From Acinetobacter guerrae (GTDB taxonomy: Bacteria > Pseudomonadota > Gammaproteobacteria > Pseudomonadales > Moraxellaceae): 64,000 nucleotides of DNA. The stretch covers positions 86,596 to 150,595 of the forward strand of contig NZ_LXGN01000005.1 in assembly GCF_009372255.1 (NCBI RefSeq), in the 5' to 3' direction. Each line of letters begins with the position of its first letter. The first letter of the stretch is position 1. Position numbers and translations under genes: made by a program. Below the pieces are notes generated by a model. It saw nothing but the letters and a program-made list of their open reading frames with translations, searched no databases and was not told the DNA's origin. Positions 8,387 to 16,436 of the stretch are shown here, in pieces.

Positions 8387-9361
8387 TTAATAGGTTTCAG
8401 CCAATTTTAAATCATCTTGATGTAGTGGGTTAATCTCAATACTGGCATGTACAATTTCTTCATGAACGGATAAAGCCTGTTTGATCTGTTTAGGGGTTAA
8501 CAATGAATTGGCTGTTTGAACTGACAAAATGCAGGCAAATTTCCCTTTCCCGACTTGCCACACATGCAAGTCATTAAGCTTAATCGTACTATCAATCTGC
8601 TCAATCACTTCTTTGATTTCTTCTACTACAGGCTCTTGCATTTCAGCGTCCAAAAGAATTTTACCAGTTTGTCGGATTAAGCCCCATGACCACTTTGCTA
8701 CAAGAACTGCACCTAAAATCCCTAGCACTGCATCTAAAAAATTCCAGCCAAAATATTTACCTGCAAATAAAGCGACAATTGCCAGTACAGAAGTAGCGGC
8801 ATCGGCAACGACATGGATAAAAGCGGCTTTTTGATTTAAGTCCTGATGCTCGTGATGATGTGAATGATCATGGTCGGCATGGTGTTGGTGTGAATGATGA
8901 TGATGTGAGTAATCATCATGTAAGAGCCATGCACAGATCAGATTAACCATTAGACCCACCACCGCAATCCAGATGGCTTCGTTATAATAAATAGTGACTG
9001 GATTGAATAACCTTTCGATCGAACTAAAACACATTACCAATGCAACCACCATCAACAATATGGCGCTGCTATAACCTGCCAGAACTTCGATCTTCCAGCT
9101 TCCAAAACAAAATCTAGAATCTTCTGAATAATAACGCGCAGCACGATATGCAAGATAAGCCAAACCAAGTGCCACCATATGAGAACTCATATGCCAGCCA
9201 TCTGCCAATAACGCCATTGAGTTAAATATCATACCGCCAGAAATTTCAGCAATCATCATGACACCTGTCAGTATGGTCGCCCATAGAATTTTCTTTTGCG
9301 CTAATGGATTGCCTTTATCAAATTGATGATGATGTTTGTCTAGTAAAATATTATTCGTCAT
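8387..9361 (-). CDS. dmeF: Cation diffusion facilitator, DmeF-like Co(II)/Ni(II) efflux
   Basis: A 324-residue inner-membrane metal/proton antiporter with six predicted TM segments. The transport-site residues are visible in TM2 (LLADGWHMSSH, Asp54/His57/His61) and TM5 (HVVADAAT, His183 and Asp187). A histidine-rich cytosolic loop spans about 153-172, typical of Co/Ni/Zn carriers. FGSWKIEVLAG at about 86-96 resembles DmeF members. It is divergent from a CsoR/RcnR-type regulator across a short region holding a clear operator, the dmeRF arrangement. Substrate preference (Co/Ni rather than Zn/Cd) is inferred from family resemblance. Confidence 0.82.
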   Translation of the reverse strand: MTNNILLDKHHHQFDKGNPLAQKKILWATILTGVMMIAEISGGMIFNSMALLADGWHMSSHMVALGLAYLAYRAARYYSEDSRFCFGSWKIEVLAGYSSAILLMVVALVMCFSSIERLFNPVTIYYNEAIWIAVVGLMVNLICAWLLHDDYSHHHHSHQHHADHDHSHHHEHQDLNQKAAFIHVVADAATSVLAIVALFAGKYFGWNFLDAVLGILGAVLVAKWSWGLIRQTGKILLDAEMQEPVVEEIKEVIEQIDSTIKLNDLHVWQVGKGKFACILSVQTANSLLTPKQIKQALSVHEEIVHASIEINPLHQDDLKLAETY

Positions 9362-9376
9362 TTTTTTAGAAATCCA

Positions 9377-9397
9377 ATATACTCCCCCAGAGTATAT
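9377..9397. promoter_or_regulatory. Operator of the dmeF/dmeR divergent promoter region
   Basis: ATATACT (9377-9383) and AGTATAT (9391-9397) form a perfect 7-bp inverted repeat around the centre CCCCCAG. A C/G tract between TACT and AGTA is the known operator form for RcnR/FrmR/CsoR-family tetramers. It lies between the two divergent start codons, so one repressor could control both genes. Confidence 0.75.
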
Positions 9398-9418
9398 TTA
9401 AATTATTTGAGTTCGTCT

Positions 9419-9679
9419 ATGAGCCATCTGCATGACAACCGCAAAATCTTAAATCGCATTAAACGTGTACAAGGACAAATGAATGCCATACATACATCCA
9501 TGACCAATGAAGATGTTTCTTGTATCGCCGTATTGCAACAAGTGGCTGCTATCCGTGGCGCAATCAATGGTTTAATGAATGAATTGGTAGAACAGCATCT
9601 AAAAATGCATGTTCTGGAAGATCAATACAATGAACAGGAACTAGAAAAATTTCTGGAAATCTTAAAGAAGTACAACTAA
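9419..9679 (+). CDS. CsoR/RcnR-family metal-sensing repressor (DmeR-like)
   Basis: An 86-residue all-helical regulator. The start at the ATG of 9419 gives MSHLHDNRKILNRIKRVQGQ, the usual N-terminus; a TTG at 9407 would add four residues. RIKRVQGQ, a single Cys in the DVSCIAVLQQVAAIRGA segment and a C-terminal VEQHLKMHV are family hallmarks. The His in the N-terminal MSHLH, that Cys and later His residues could form an RcnR/DmeR-type Co/Ni site. It probably represses both itself and dmeF through the 9377-9397 operator. Confidence 0.8.
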   Translation: MSHLHDNRKILNRIKRVQGQMNAIHTSMTNEDVSCIAVLQQVAAIRGAINGLMNELVEQHLKMHVLEDQYNEQELEKFLEILKKYN

Positions 9680-9835
9680 AACTCTTATGGCATAGAATTA
9701 TTTTTTATCAAGTTTAAAATATTTTCTCATCCGCTTAGTTCAGTTATTTTTACTTTATCAATCTGAACCGAAGCATTGTTTAACGTGGTTTATGCTAAGC
9801 ACCAAGACCCGATGAGAAATCAATCCAAAAAATAT

Positions 9836-9870
9836 AAAAATCTTTTAAGAACTCAACTTAAAAGATTTTT
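9836..9870 (-). terminator. Bidirectional terminator between dmeR and the OprD porin gene
   Basis: AAAAATCTTTTAAG (9836-9849) and CTTAAAAGATTTTT (9857-9870) are perfect 14-bp complements around a 7-nt loop, with T runs on either strand. It sits just downstream of the porin stop and could also end dmeR transcripts. Confidence 0.75.
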
Positions 9871-9876
9871 ATTTAC

Positions 9877-11223
9877 TTAGAAAGAATAACGATAATTAAG
9901 CATAAATCGATGTTGATCCCAGTCTTTACGTGTCATGCCATTTATTTTTTCACCTAGATTGCCCTGATCAAATTTCGACTCATAATGCAAATATGAATAG
10001 CGTAAGTCTAAATTTTTTATCATCGGCAAACTATAACTAAAAGTCAGATCATAAAAACGCTCTTTTCCTTCAATATCACTGCTGATGTTACTTTGATGTG
10101 CGCCAAAGCCATAAATATATTTTGCCTCTGTTTTTAACCCTTTCACATGATCTTTCCAATCGTATTTAAGTCGAAGGGCGATAGCCGTTTCATCATTATT
10201 GGTAAAGTCAGGTCCAATAACGGAAGACGTTGGAAAAGGATTTGTCCCATGATCTTGTGTAAGTATATTGTTGCGATCAGAACGTGTGGAAAAATTATCT
10301 TCTATCCAAAATCCATCAAATTTAGAAATCGCCGCACCGACTTCCAGAGAGTTACGAACCCAATTAACATCTATAAAATAACCATTACCTCGATTGTTCA
10401 ACGGTTGTCCTTTTACACAATCCAAATCAGCTTCAGCACCACATTTAAATAAATCACCATTATCACGTGAAAAAAAAGCACCGCTACTTAAAATCCAAGT
10501 CATATTTTGAAATGGCAACTTATATTGAGCAGTTATTCCATATTTTTCGATGTAATCATGGCTTGTTAAATATTCAGCGCTAATGTTCCATTTTTGATAT
10601 TGATATTTTGCCCCCAAAATCCCGACATAAGAAATATGCTCATTACTGTCTGTCACCAGTTTTTCAAATGTGTCCATGCTTCGCGGTTTCCAGCGATCAT
10701 AATAGGCAATATAGCTTTGTAGATGATCCGTCACTTTAAATTGACCACTTGCGCCAGAAAATGTATCGGGTACAGCACGATTATTGGTGCTTTTGAGGAG
10801 TAAAGAGTCGTGTAATTGTCGTCCTAACCTAATCTCACCCACTTCACCAAGTTTTGCCTTGAGATTAAACTGCCCTAAAGTGGCAAAGTTTTGTGCCAAC
10901 TTACCGTTGTTTTCCACTTCTAAAAGTTGGGCTGTTGCTTTGCCTGAATCAAATAATTTAGTGACTGCATAAAGAGAAGCATCAAATCCAATACGATCCC
11001 ACAAATAAATAGAACGATAGTTCAACTCCATTCCAAGCGCACTTTGTTCGTAACCAACTTTAGATGGATTTGGATTTAAAAGTGTTGCATGGGCGATACC
11101 TTCATCATTCCAATATCGCGTATTCAATTTTAATTCTAGGCTACCGAATTCTGACGGAAGCTGTGCATAAGCGTAATTACAAAAAATCAGACTCACGGCT
11201 CCACATAACACATATTTATGCAT
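9877..11223 (-). CDS. OprD-family outer-membrane porin
   Basis: A 448-residue protein with a signal peptide (hydrophobic to about residue 16, likely cleavage after AYA at 18-20) followed by LPSEFGSLELKLNTRYW. Repeating short amphipathic strands, FKVTDHLQSYIAYYDRW, and a C-terminal NYRYSF ending in Phe are typical of the OprD/OpdK family, narrow channels for small carboxylates and basic amino acids. It is the last gene of a co-directional set with an MFS transporter and a DapA-like aldolase, so it probably carries the same substrate across the outer membrane. Substrate is unknown. Confidence 0.85.
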   Translation of the reverse strand: MHKYVLCGAVSLIFCNYAYAQLPSEFGSLELKLNTRYWNDEGIAHATLLNPNPSKVGYEQSALGMELNYRSIYLWDRIGFDASLYAVTKLFDSGKATAQLLEVENNGKLAQNFATLGQFNLKAKLGEVGEIRLGRQLHDSLLLKSTNNRAVPDTFSGASGQFKVTDHLQSYIAYYDRWKPRSMDTFEKLVTDSNEHISYVGILGAKYQYQKWNISAEYLTSHDYIEKYGITAQYKLPFQNMTWILSSGAFFSRDNGDLFKCGAEADLDCVKGQPLNNRGNGYFIDVNWVRNSLEVGAAISKFDGFWIEDNFSTRSDRNNILTQDHGTNPFPTSSVIGPDFTNNDETAIALRLKYDWKDHVKGLKTEAKYIYGFGAHQSNISSDIEGKERFYDLTFSYSLPMIKNLDLRYSYLHYESKFDQGNLGEKINGMTRKDWDQHRFMLNYRYSF

Positions 11224-11301
11224 TTAAAATTTCCTTTTTTTAGCATGAATAAGGGCTTTGCCTAACAAGATCGTTAGGCAATTTTTATAGAAAATGAAGA
11301 A

Positions 11302-12687
11302 TTAAGGAGAGAGTTTTTCGAGAACTTGACCTTTGGTTTCAATAGCAAACCAGAAAGTCACCAGTCCACCAACCAAAGCGACTACAGCAAGAACACTAAA
11401 GACATATTGGATTCCATAACCGCCGACCACTAAACCCACCATGACTGGTCCGATGGCAGAGCCTGCACGTAACCATGCGGTACTAAAACCAATTCCCATG
11501 GCACGAAGCCGTGTTGGATAAAGCTCTGCTGCATAGAGATACAAAGAAAATGAAATCGTTTGCAAAATGGCGTAACTTAAGGTCGCAAGAATCACCACTT
11601 CCATCGCAGATTTTGCGCCCAATACAGATAGACTCATTAACGGAATTACAGCTAAGAAAAATGCAGCACTGTACCAAGGTCGACGTCCAACTTTATCAAT
11701 CATTAATGCACAGATAATCGAGGCAATCACACCAACACCAGATGTAATCCAACCATAGCCCAGACTGGTTTGTAAGGATAAACCGAAGTGTTGTTTATAT
11801 AGAGATGGTAGCCAAGTGATCATGGCGTTATTGACCATATATACACAGAACCACATTCCCCAAAGGGTAAAAGTACGCTTGCGGTAAATTCCTTGAAACA
11901 GTTCACGCCAATCTGTTTTTGCCATTGCTTGAGGATTAATATCTCTCACTACAGGCTCTGGTAATGTCTTACCACTTTTGATTGCACCATTTTCAAAGAT
12001 CTTGACGACTTTATCTGCTTCATCAAAACGTTTTTTTGAAGCCAGCCAGCGTGGAGATTCAGGTAAGAAAAATCTTAAAGGGATCACCAATAAAGATGGA
12101 ATAAGCCCAACAATAAACATGACTTTCCAGCCGTAAATCGGCATCAAGAAAAATGCTGCCATTCCAGCAAACATCAATCCCATAGGAAAAACAACTTCAT
12201 AGAGCAAGAAAAATTTTCCGCGTTTTTCAGCACCAATAAACTCATTGATATAAGCACTGGCAACAGGAACCTCGCCCCCTGTCCCAACACCTTGTAAAAA
12301 GCGGAAAACTAAAAGTGATAATCCGCTCCATGCAAACAGACAGGCAATATCCATTGCTACAAACAACATAATGGTAAAAAACAACACCCTTAAGCGTCCA
12401 ACTTTCTCGGCAAGGGAACCAAAGAAAATAGCACCCACCAGTTGCCCCACATAACCTGCTGCAATAATTGCACCGACATATGCAGGTGTTAGATGCCATT
12501 CTGAAATTAATTGTGGCATTGCAAAGGCAATTGCCAGAACAGTATAAGCATCAAAAAAAGTTGCTATACCAATGGTAATTCGCATGAATTGCAAACGCCG
12601 AGTAACAGGCAGTCGCTCAAGTCTGGCAATAATTTCTGCATTTTTTTGATGATGACTAATTGGTTCTACATCCGCTAGATTTGTCAT
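11302..12687 (-). CDS. MFS transporter, metabolite:H+ symporter type
   Basis: A 461-residue permease with 12 predicted TM segments. The MFS loop motif between TM2 and TM3 appears as GSLAEKVGRLRV and again between TM8 and TM9 as DKVGRRPWY. FLQGVGTGGEVPVASAYINEF resembles the aromatic-acid and sugar-acid symporter families. I chose the ATG at 12687 because AAGGAG lies 7 nt upstream; earlier ATG (12693) and TTG (12705) starts are spaced worse. It lies between the OprD porin and the DapA-like gene on the same strand and is probably the inner-membrane importer for the pathway's substrate. Confidence 0.82.
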   Translation of the reverse strand: MTNLADVEPISHHQKNAEIIARLERLPVTRRLQFMRITIGIATFFDAYTVLAIAFAMPQLISEWHLTPAYVGAIIAAGYVGQLVGAIFFGSLAEKVGRLRVLFFTIMLFVAMDIACLFAWSGLSLLVFRFLQGVGTGGEVPVASAYINEFIGAEKRGKFFLLYEVVFPMGLMFAGMAAFFLMPIYGWKVMFIVGLIPSLLVIPLRFFLPESPRWLASKKRFDEADKVVKIFENGAIKSGKTLPEPVVRDINPQAMAKTDWRELFQGIYRKRTFTLWGMWFCVYMVNNAMITWLPSLYKQHFGLSLQTSLGYGWITSGVGVIASIICALMIDKVGRRPWYSAAFFLAVIPLMSLSVLGAKSAMEVVILATLSYAILQTISFSLYLYAAELYPTRLRAMGIGFSTAWLRAGSAIGPVMVGLVVGGYGIQYVFSVLAVVALVGGLVTFWFAIETKGQVLEKLSP

Positions 12688-12827
12688 CTCCATTCTCCTT
12701 ATCAACTACATTCCTCGTAGTTTTTGTTATTTATCTCGCAACCACCTGTCGCAAAAGATTCGTATGTTTTTTTATCATTATTTTTAAGCGACATACCCGA
12801 TTTTTTGCTTCAGGCAGCGTACAGGAA

Positions 12828-12852
12828 AAAAAGGCTAGCGTATATGCTAGCC
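12828..12852 (-). terminator. Terminator after the DapA-like gene
   Basis: GGCTAGC (12833-12839) pairs with GCTAGCC (12846-12852) around a 6-nt loop, and the minus strand continues with seven T. It separates the aldolase gene from the MFS gene, so the latter probably has its own promoter or depends on readthrough. Confidence 0.75.
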
Positions 12853-12862
12853 CGTATGCGAT

Positions 12863-13807
12863 TTAAGCAACCGCTTGTTTTAAATCAACCTTGCCAATTC
12901 CAGCTTGACGCATAGCTTCATGGATTTCTTGTTCAGCACCCTCCGCCAAAGGAAGTAATGGCGAACGAACTGTTGCATGATCTAAAATACCTCGCGCGAC
13001 CAAAGCATGTTTGAGTGCAACTGTACCTTCCATGTGTGAACCACGATGATAAACATTGCGGGTTACAGGTAAAAGTTGGTCGTGAATAGCACGTGCTTTA
13101 GCATAATCTTTTGCCTTACCTGCATTGATCAATTCAATCAACAGTTCAGGTGCAATATTGCCATAGCCAACCAACGCACCATCTACATCAAACATGGTAT
13201 GCAGCAAATATTCATCATGACAGGTCAAAACTTGTAAATCTGGACGTTCACGGCGAATAATTGGAATCTCAACATCCCAGCGACGCATATTACGCACACC
13301 GTTTTTCATGGCGAATACGCCTGGTTGTGCTGAAATATCGAGCAAAGTCTCTAAATCATACGTTGCTTTAGTGGCATCTGGGTATTGGAATAAAATCGAT
13401 GGTAAACCACTTTCTTCATAGATGGCTTTATAGCGATCCTGTGGAGCACCTTTCTGATAACCAAAACGCAACCAACCATGTGATGGATAAATCAAGCCTG
13501 CCGATGCACCTGCACTTACTGCACGTTTTGCTTCTTCTGCTGCAACCGAAGTTCCCTCAAGCGTAATACCTGCGATTACGGGAATTTTATCATCGACAGA
13601 TTTGACAAAACTTTCGATGACTTGCATTTGTTCTTTTTGAGATAAAAAAGTTCCTTCTCCCGCATGTCCTAAAACAACAAGACCTTTCACACCATCAATA
13701 CTACCTAGCCATGAACCTAAGCGTTGAATAGCATCGTGGTCAACTTGACCATCACGGGTAAAAGGCGTTACAGGTGCTGGGGTTAATCCGCGTAAATCTA
13801 AACTCAT
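12863..13807 (-). CDS. DapA/NAL-family class I aldolase or dehydratase
   Basis: A 314-residue TIM-barrel protein of the dihydrodipicolinate synthase superfamily. The Schiff-base lysine is Lys168 in VFAMKNGVRN, the general-base Tyr is Tyr142 in QYPDA, and the substrate-carboxylate loop reads GHAGEG (47-52) in place of GTTGE, which argues against true lysine-pathway DapA. Members of this branch act on 2-oxo acids such as deoxy-sugar acids, hydroxyproline-derived or aromatic pyruvate adducts. It is divergent from a LysR regulator and followed by importer genes, which points to catabolism of an imported carboxylate. The substrate cannot be named from sequence. Confidence 0.85.
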   Translation of the reverse strand: MSLDLRGLTPAPVTPFTRDGQVDHDAIQRLGSWLGSIDGVKGLVVLGHAGEGTFLSQKEQMQVIESFVKSVDDKIPVIAGITLEGTSVAAEEAKRAVSAGASAGLIYPSHGWLRFGYQKGAPQDRYKAIYEESGLPSILFQYPDATKATYDLETLLDISAQPGVFAMKNGVRNMRRWDVEIPIIRRERPDLQVLTCHDEYLLHTMFDVDGALVGYGNIAPELLIELINAGKAKDYAKARAIHDQLLPVTRNVYHRGSHMEGTVALKHALVARGILDHATVRSPLLPLAEGAEQEIHEAMRQAGIGKVDLKQAVA

Positions 13808-13942
13808 GATCGTACTTCCTATACAGTGTAATTAAACATTCTCTTTTTGAATTTAATCTGATTCAGAACAGGTTTTAGAGAACATGACTGGAGTATAGGA
13901 AGCCAGCGGTTATGTGAGAATTCCCAATTCTTGAATTTCAGT

Positions 13943-13959
13943 TATACTAAAAATGTATA
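13943..13959. promoter_or_regulatory. LysR-type T-N11-A site
   Basis: TATAC (13943-13947) and GTATA (13955-13959) form a perfect 5-bp inverted repeat with a 7-nt centre, fitting the T-N11-A rule for LysR-family operators. It lies 31 bases before the LysR start, in the 183-bp region shared with the DapA-like gene. Confidence 0.55.
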
Positions 13960-13990
13960 CCCAATAAATAATACGATTTAGGACAAATCG

Positions 13991-14881
13991 ATGAATTATG
14001 ATTTATGGAAAATATTTCTAGATGCCGTTGAACTTGGTAGTTTGAGCAAAGTTGCAACCTTACATAACAGTAACCAACCACAAATTAGTCGGCAGATGAA
14101 TGAACTGGAAACACAATGCGGCGGACGGCTATTTAATCGTACAGGTCGTGGCGTGGAGCTCACCGACTTGGGGCAACATCTATTACCTAAAATTCGCTCG
14201 TGGTTAAACGTCACAGAACAACTCAACAATGAGATTTTACATTCCACCGATACCCCTATTGGCACCGTTAGAATTGCAAGTTTGCCTTCAACGGCTCATC
14301 CGCTTCTCACCACACTTTATCAAGTACTTAAACAAAAATATCCATTAATCAAATTGTCCGTACGTGAAGGTCAAGGGGTACATTTAGAAAAATGGCTGGA
14401 AGATGGCAGTGTCGATCTCGCGATTCTCTATCGTTTTAATCCTACGCCAAAACAGGGAGATATTTATTTAACAGAAGCAGATACTTATCTGGTGGGATGT
14501 CATGCGGATGCTTTAACTCAATCTAAAGAAATTCAATTTAAAGAAATAACTCACTTGCCTTTGGTGACTTTCTGCCGTCCGAGTAACTGGCGAAACTTTT
14601 TAGACCATATGGCATATGAACACGGGCTTGAACTTAATATCGTATTTGAAGCAGATTCCATTAGCTTACAAACTCATTTGGTTTCAACTTCAGGCATTTA
14701 TACCATGCTTGGGCCTCAAGCATTGATGAAAGCTTCTCAATATACACCGATTCAAGCCAGTAAAATTATAAGCCCCGAACTGAAACGTTATATTTCACTT
14801 TCACTTTCCAAACATGGATATTTAACACCTGCATGTAAGGCAGTCATGGATGAGATTAAACTACTCAGTTATTTACTCTAA
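13991..14881 (+). CDS. LysR-family transcriptional regulator
   Basis: A 296-residue regulator with an N-terminal winged helix-turn-helix at about 1-60 (LGSLSKVATLHNSNQPQISR, ELETQCGGRLFNRTGRGVELT) and a periplasmic-binding-protein-like effector domain at about 90-290. It is divergent from the DapA-like aldolase gene, the standard layout for a LysR activator of its neighbour, and a T-N11-A site lies between them. The inducer is likely the imported substrate or a pathway intermediate. Confidence 0.88.
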   Translation: MNYDLWKIFLDAVELGSLSKVATLHNSNQPQISRQMNELETQCGGRLFNRTGRGVELTDLGQHLLPKIRSWLNVTEQLNNEILHSTDTPIGTVRIASLPSTAHPLLTTLYQVLKQKYPLIKLSVREGQGVHLEKWLEDGSVDLAILYRFNPTPKQGDIYLTEADTYLVGCHADALTQSKEIQFKEITHLPLVTFCRPSNWRNFLDHMAYEHGLELNIVFEADSISLQTHLVSTSGIYTMLGPQALMKASQYTPIQASKIISPELKRYISLSLSKHGYLTPACKAVMDEIKLLSYLL

Positions 14882-14949
14882 CAAAAAACTGTTTCAAACT
14901 TAGCAATAAAAGAGTATTTCTATTTATAGAATCAATTAAACAGAAATAC

Positions 14950-15060
14950 TCACAACATATATTCCCAGATAATATAACCAATACCAAATCCTAAAAAAGC
15001 ATAAAGTGTGATAATAAAAAATACAAAACTTGCTTTATTTTTTTGCTTTAAAAAACTCAT
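14950..15060 (-). CDS. Very small single-pass membrane protein (36 residues)
   Basis: I read ATG at 15060 to TGA at 14950 on the minus strand. The protein starts MSFLKQKNKAS and continues with one hydrophobic helix (about 11-32, FVFFIITLYAFLGFGIGYII) ending WEYML. A purine-rich AGGGTGAAAGAG precedes the ATG. A positive N-terminus before the helix suggests an N-in orientation. Such proteins often attach to a larger membrane complex, but I do not recognise this one. It lies 94 bp after the other small gene and shares its direction. Confidence 0.5.
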   Translation of the reverse strand: MSFLKQKNKASFVFFIITLYAFLGFGIGYIIWEYML

Positions 15061-15154
15061 CTCTTTCACCCTAATGGTTATCTATATAACGAGAATACAA
15101 CTTTAAAAAAAATTGTATAAAAGATACAACTTCAAACAAACCTTTCACAAAGCA

Positions 15155-15310
15155 TCATTCATGTTTTACCAGAGCATTTTTTTGTTGCTGAGATGGCATA
15201 TATTCAGGTTCATTACTAACAGCCAGATAGAAAAAAACAAGAAATAAGCATCCAAGTAAAATACTGATTCCGACTGTGATAAAAGGAAAATGCGATTTAT
15301 CTTTTTGCAT
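15155..15310 (-). CDS. Small single-pass membrane protein (51 residues)
   Basis: I read ATG at 15310 to TGA at 15155 on the minus strand. A good ribosome binding site (AGGAG, 8 nt before ATG) supports translation. After a short polar start (MQKDKSHFPF) comes a hydrophobic segment at about 11-31 (ITVGISILLGCLFLVFFYLAV) and a polar tail with SNEPEYMPSQQQKN. It begins 27 bp after the stop of the 275-residue protein gene, so the two are probably co-transcribed. Function unknown. Confidence 0.55.
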   Translation of the reverse strand: MQKDKSHFPFITVGISILLGCLFLVFFYLAVSNEPEYMPSQQQKNALVKHE

Positions 15311-15337
15311 GAGGAGTACTCCTAAAGACCTTTAGTG

Positions 15338-16165
15338 TTAAAAGGAAATAGTAGAATGGCGAGAGAGTTTGAGGATATTTTCATTTTGAATCTGTGTTTG
15401 AATATATTCCGAGTAAACTGAAATTTTTTCAAAAAGATGCTCTGAGTAAAACATATCTTCAATCAAATGATGTGCCTGTTTTTGACTAAAACCATGTGTC
15501 AGCACCAGTAATTCTGCATTCATTTTAGAAAAATCGTGACAAAAATTTCGGTGCAACTCGTCTTTCACTTTAAAGAATAATTTCTTCTGATCTATTTGCT
15601 TGGTATGAAAAGCAATATCATGAAATTGTGTCTGAACAAGATAAATTTCAACATCTAAAAATTGATTAATTTGATTTAAAATCCTAAAATCAATTTTCAT
15701 TTTAGATATAATAAATATTTTTGAGACATCAGCACGACAGATTGCTTTAATAAAACTTAAAAACAAAAAATCAATTTCATCTGCACATTCAAAAATATCC
15801 AGATATAAGTTTAAACTTTCTAGTGCATGATCAATATTAACCGCATTCTTTGTTTTGACTTGATAATAAGATTCCAGCATATGAGTAATTGCTGCTGTTA
15901 ATGGCGTAGTATAAATGGTTTTTTTATTTAAGTTGGACAGAATAATCGGAGAAAAAAGATAAGCAATATCAAAATCATCCCACCCAACTGCGGACTGAAT
16001 AATATAAACTGAACTATTAGAAGATAAACTTCTAAGGACTTTAGCACGTAAAATAGTTGCTTCAAGATTGACATATTTGTGTAGAAGCTGTTGTTGCATC
16101 TCTTGAGATGGCTGTTGCTCTAAAAAAATCTGCAACAGTTGATTGAGTTCTTCAGTCTTAAACAT
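15338..16165 (-). CDS. Hypothetical protein, 275 residues
   Basis: I do not recognise a family. The protein looks soluble and mainly alpha-helical with short hydrophobic strands (VYIIQSAVGWDDFDIAYLF, KIFIISKMK, VEIYLVQTQFHDIAF, LLVLTHGF), a pattern that could form an alpha/beta fold. There is no signal peptide and no clear catalytic motif. GAGGT lies 6 nt before the ATG at 16165, supporting this start. It heads a minus-strand group with two tiny membrane proteins and is divergent from a MocR regulator, which may control it. Confidence 0.7.
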   Translation of the reverse strand: MFKTEELNQLLQIFLEQQPSQEMQQQLLHKYVNLEATILRAKVLRSLSSNSSVYIIQSAVGWDDFDIAYLFSPIILSNLNKKTIYTTPLTAAITHMLESYYQVKTKNAVNIDHALESLNLYLDIFECADEIDFLFLSFIKAICRADVSKIFIISKMKIDFRILNQINQFLDVEIYLVQTQFHDIAFHTKQIDQKKLFFKVKDELHRNFCHDFSKMNAELLVLTHGFSQKQAHHLIEDMFYSEHLFEKISVYSEYIQTQIQNENILKLSRHSTISF

Positions 16166-16292
16166 GCATTACCTCTACCTTCTTTGATCAAAATGCTTCA
16201 GTAGATCATCGAGTAAATTCATCACATCTTGAATAAAGCTATTGTTAACTTAAAAAGGGTGAATAAGTAGACACAGAATATGCTGAAAAAAA

Positions 16293-16370
16293 TATAACAG
16301 ATCCATAAGTATTAAGTCCAACTGTTATAAAATTCTATTTTTTATATCGAAAAGTATTAGATCTGATCTA
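16293..16370. promoter_or_regulatory. Repeat-rich divergent control region of the MocR gene
   Basis: The direct repeat AAGTATTA occurs at 16307-16314 and 16352-16359. The first copy lies inside an 8-bp inverted repeat (TATAACAG 16293-16300, CTGTTATA 16322-16329). The second adjoins the dyad TAGATC-T-GATCTA (16358-16370). MocR/GabR/PdxR regulators bind spaced direct repeats, so these are good candidate sites. Confidence 0.45.
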
Positions 16371-16436
16371 TTTTTTTGGTTCACTTTATCATCGATATAC
16401 TCTATCTTTTATTTTTAGGCGCTGATTTTCATCACG

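Noticed and set aside
8848..8910. Repetitive ATG/CAT-rich tract in the dmeF gene as a DNA repeat
   Set aside because: It encodes the histidine-rich metal loop of the transporter and is explained by the protein.
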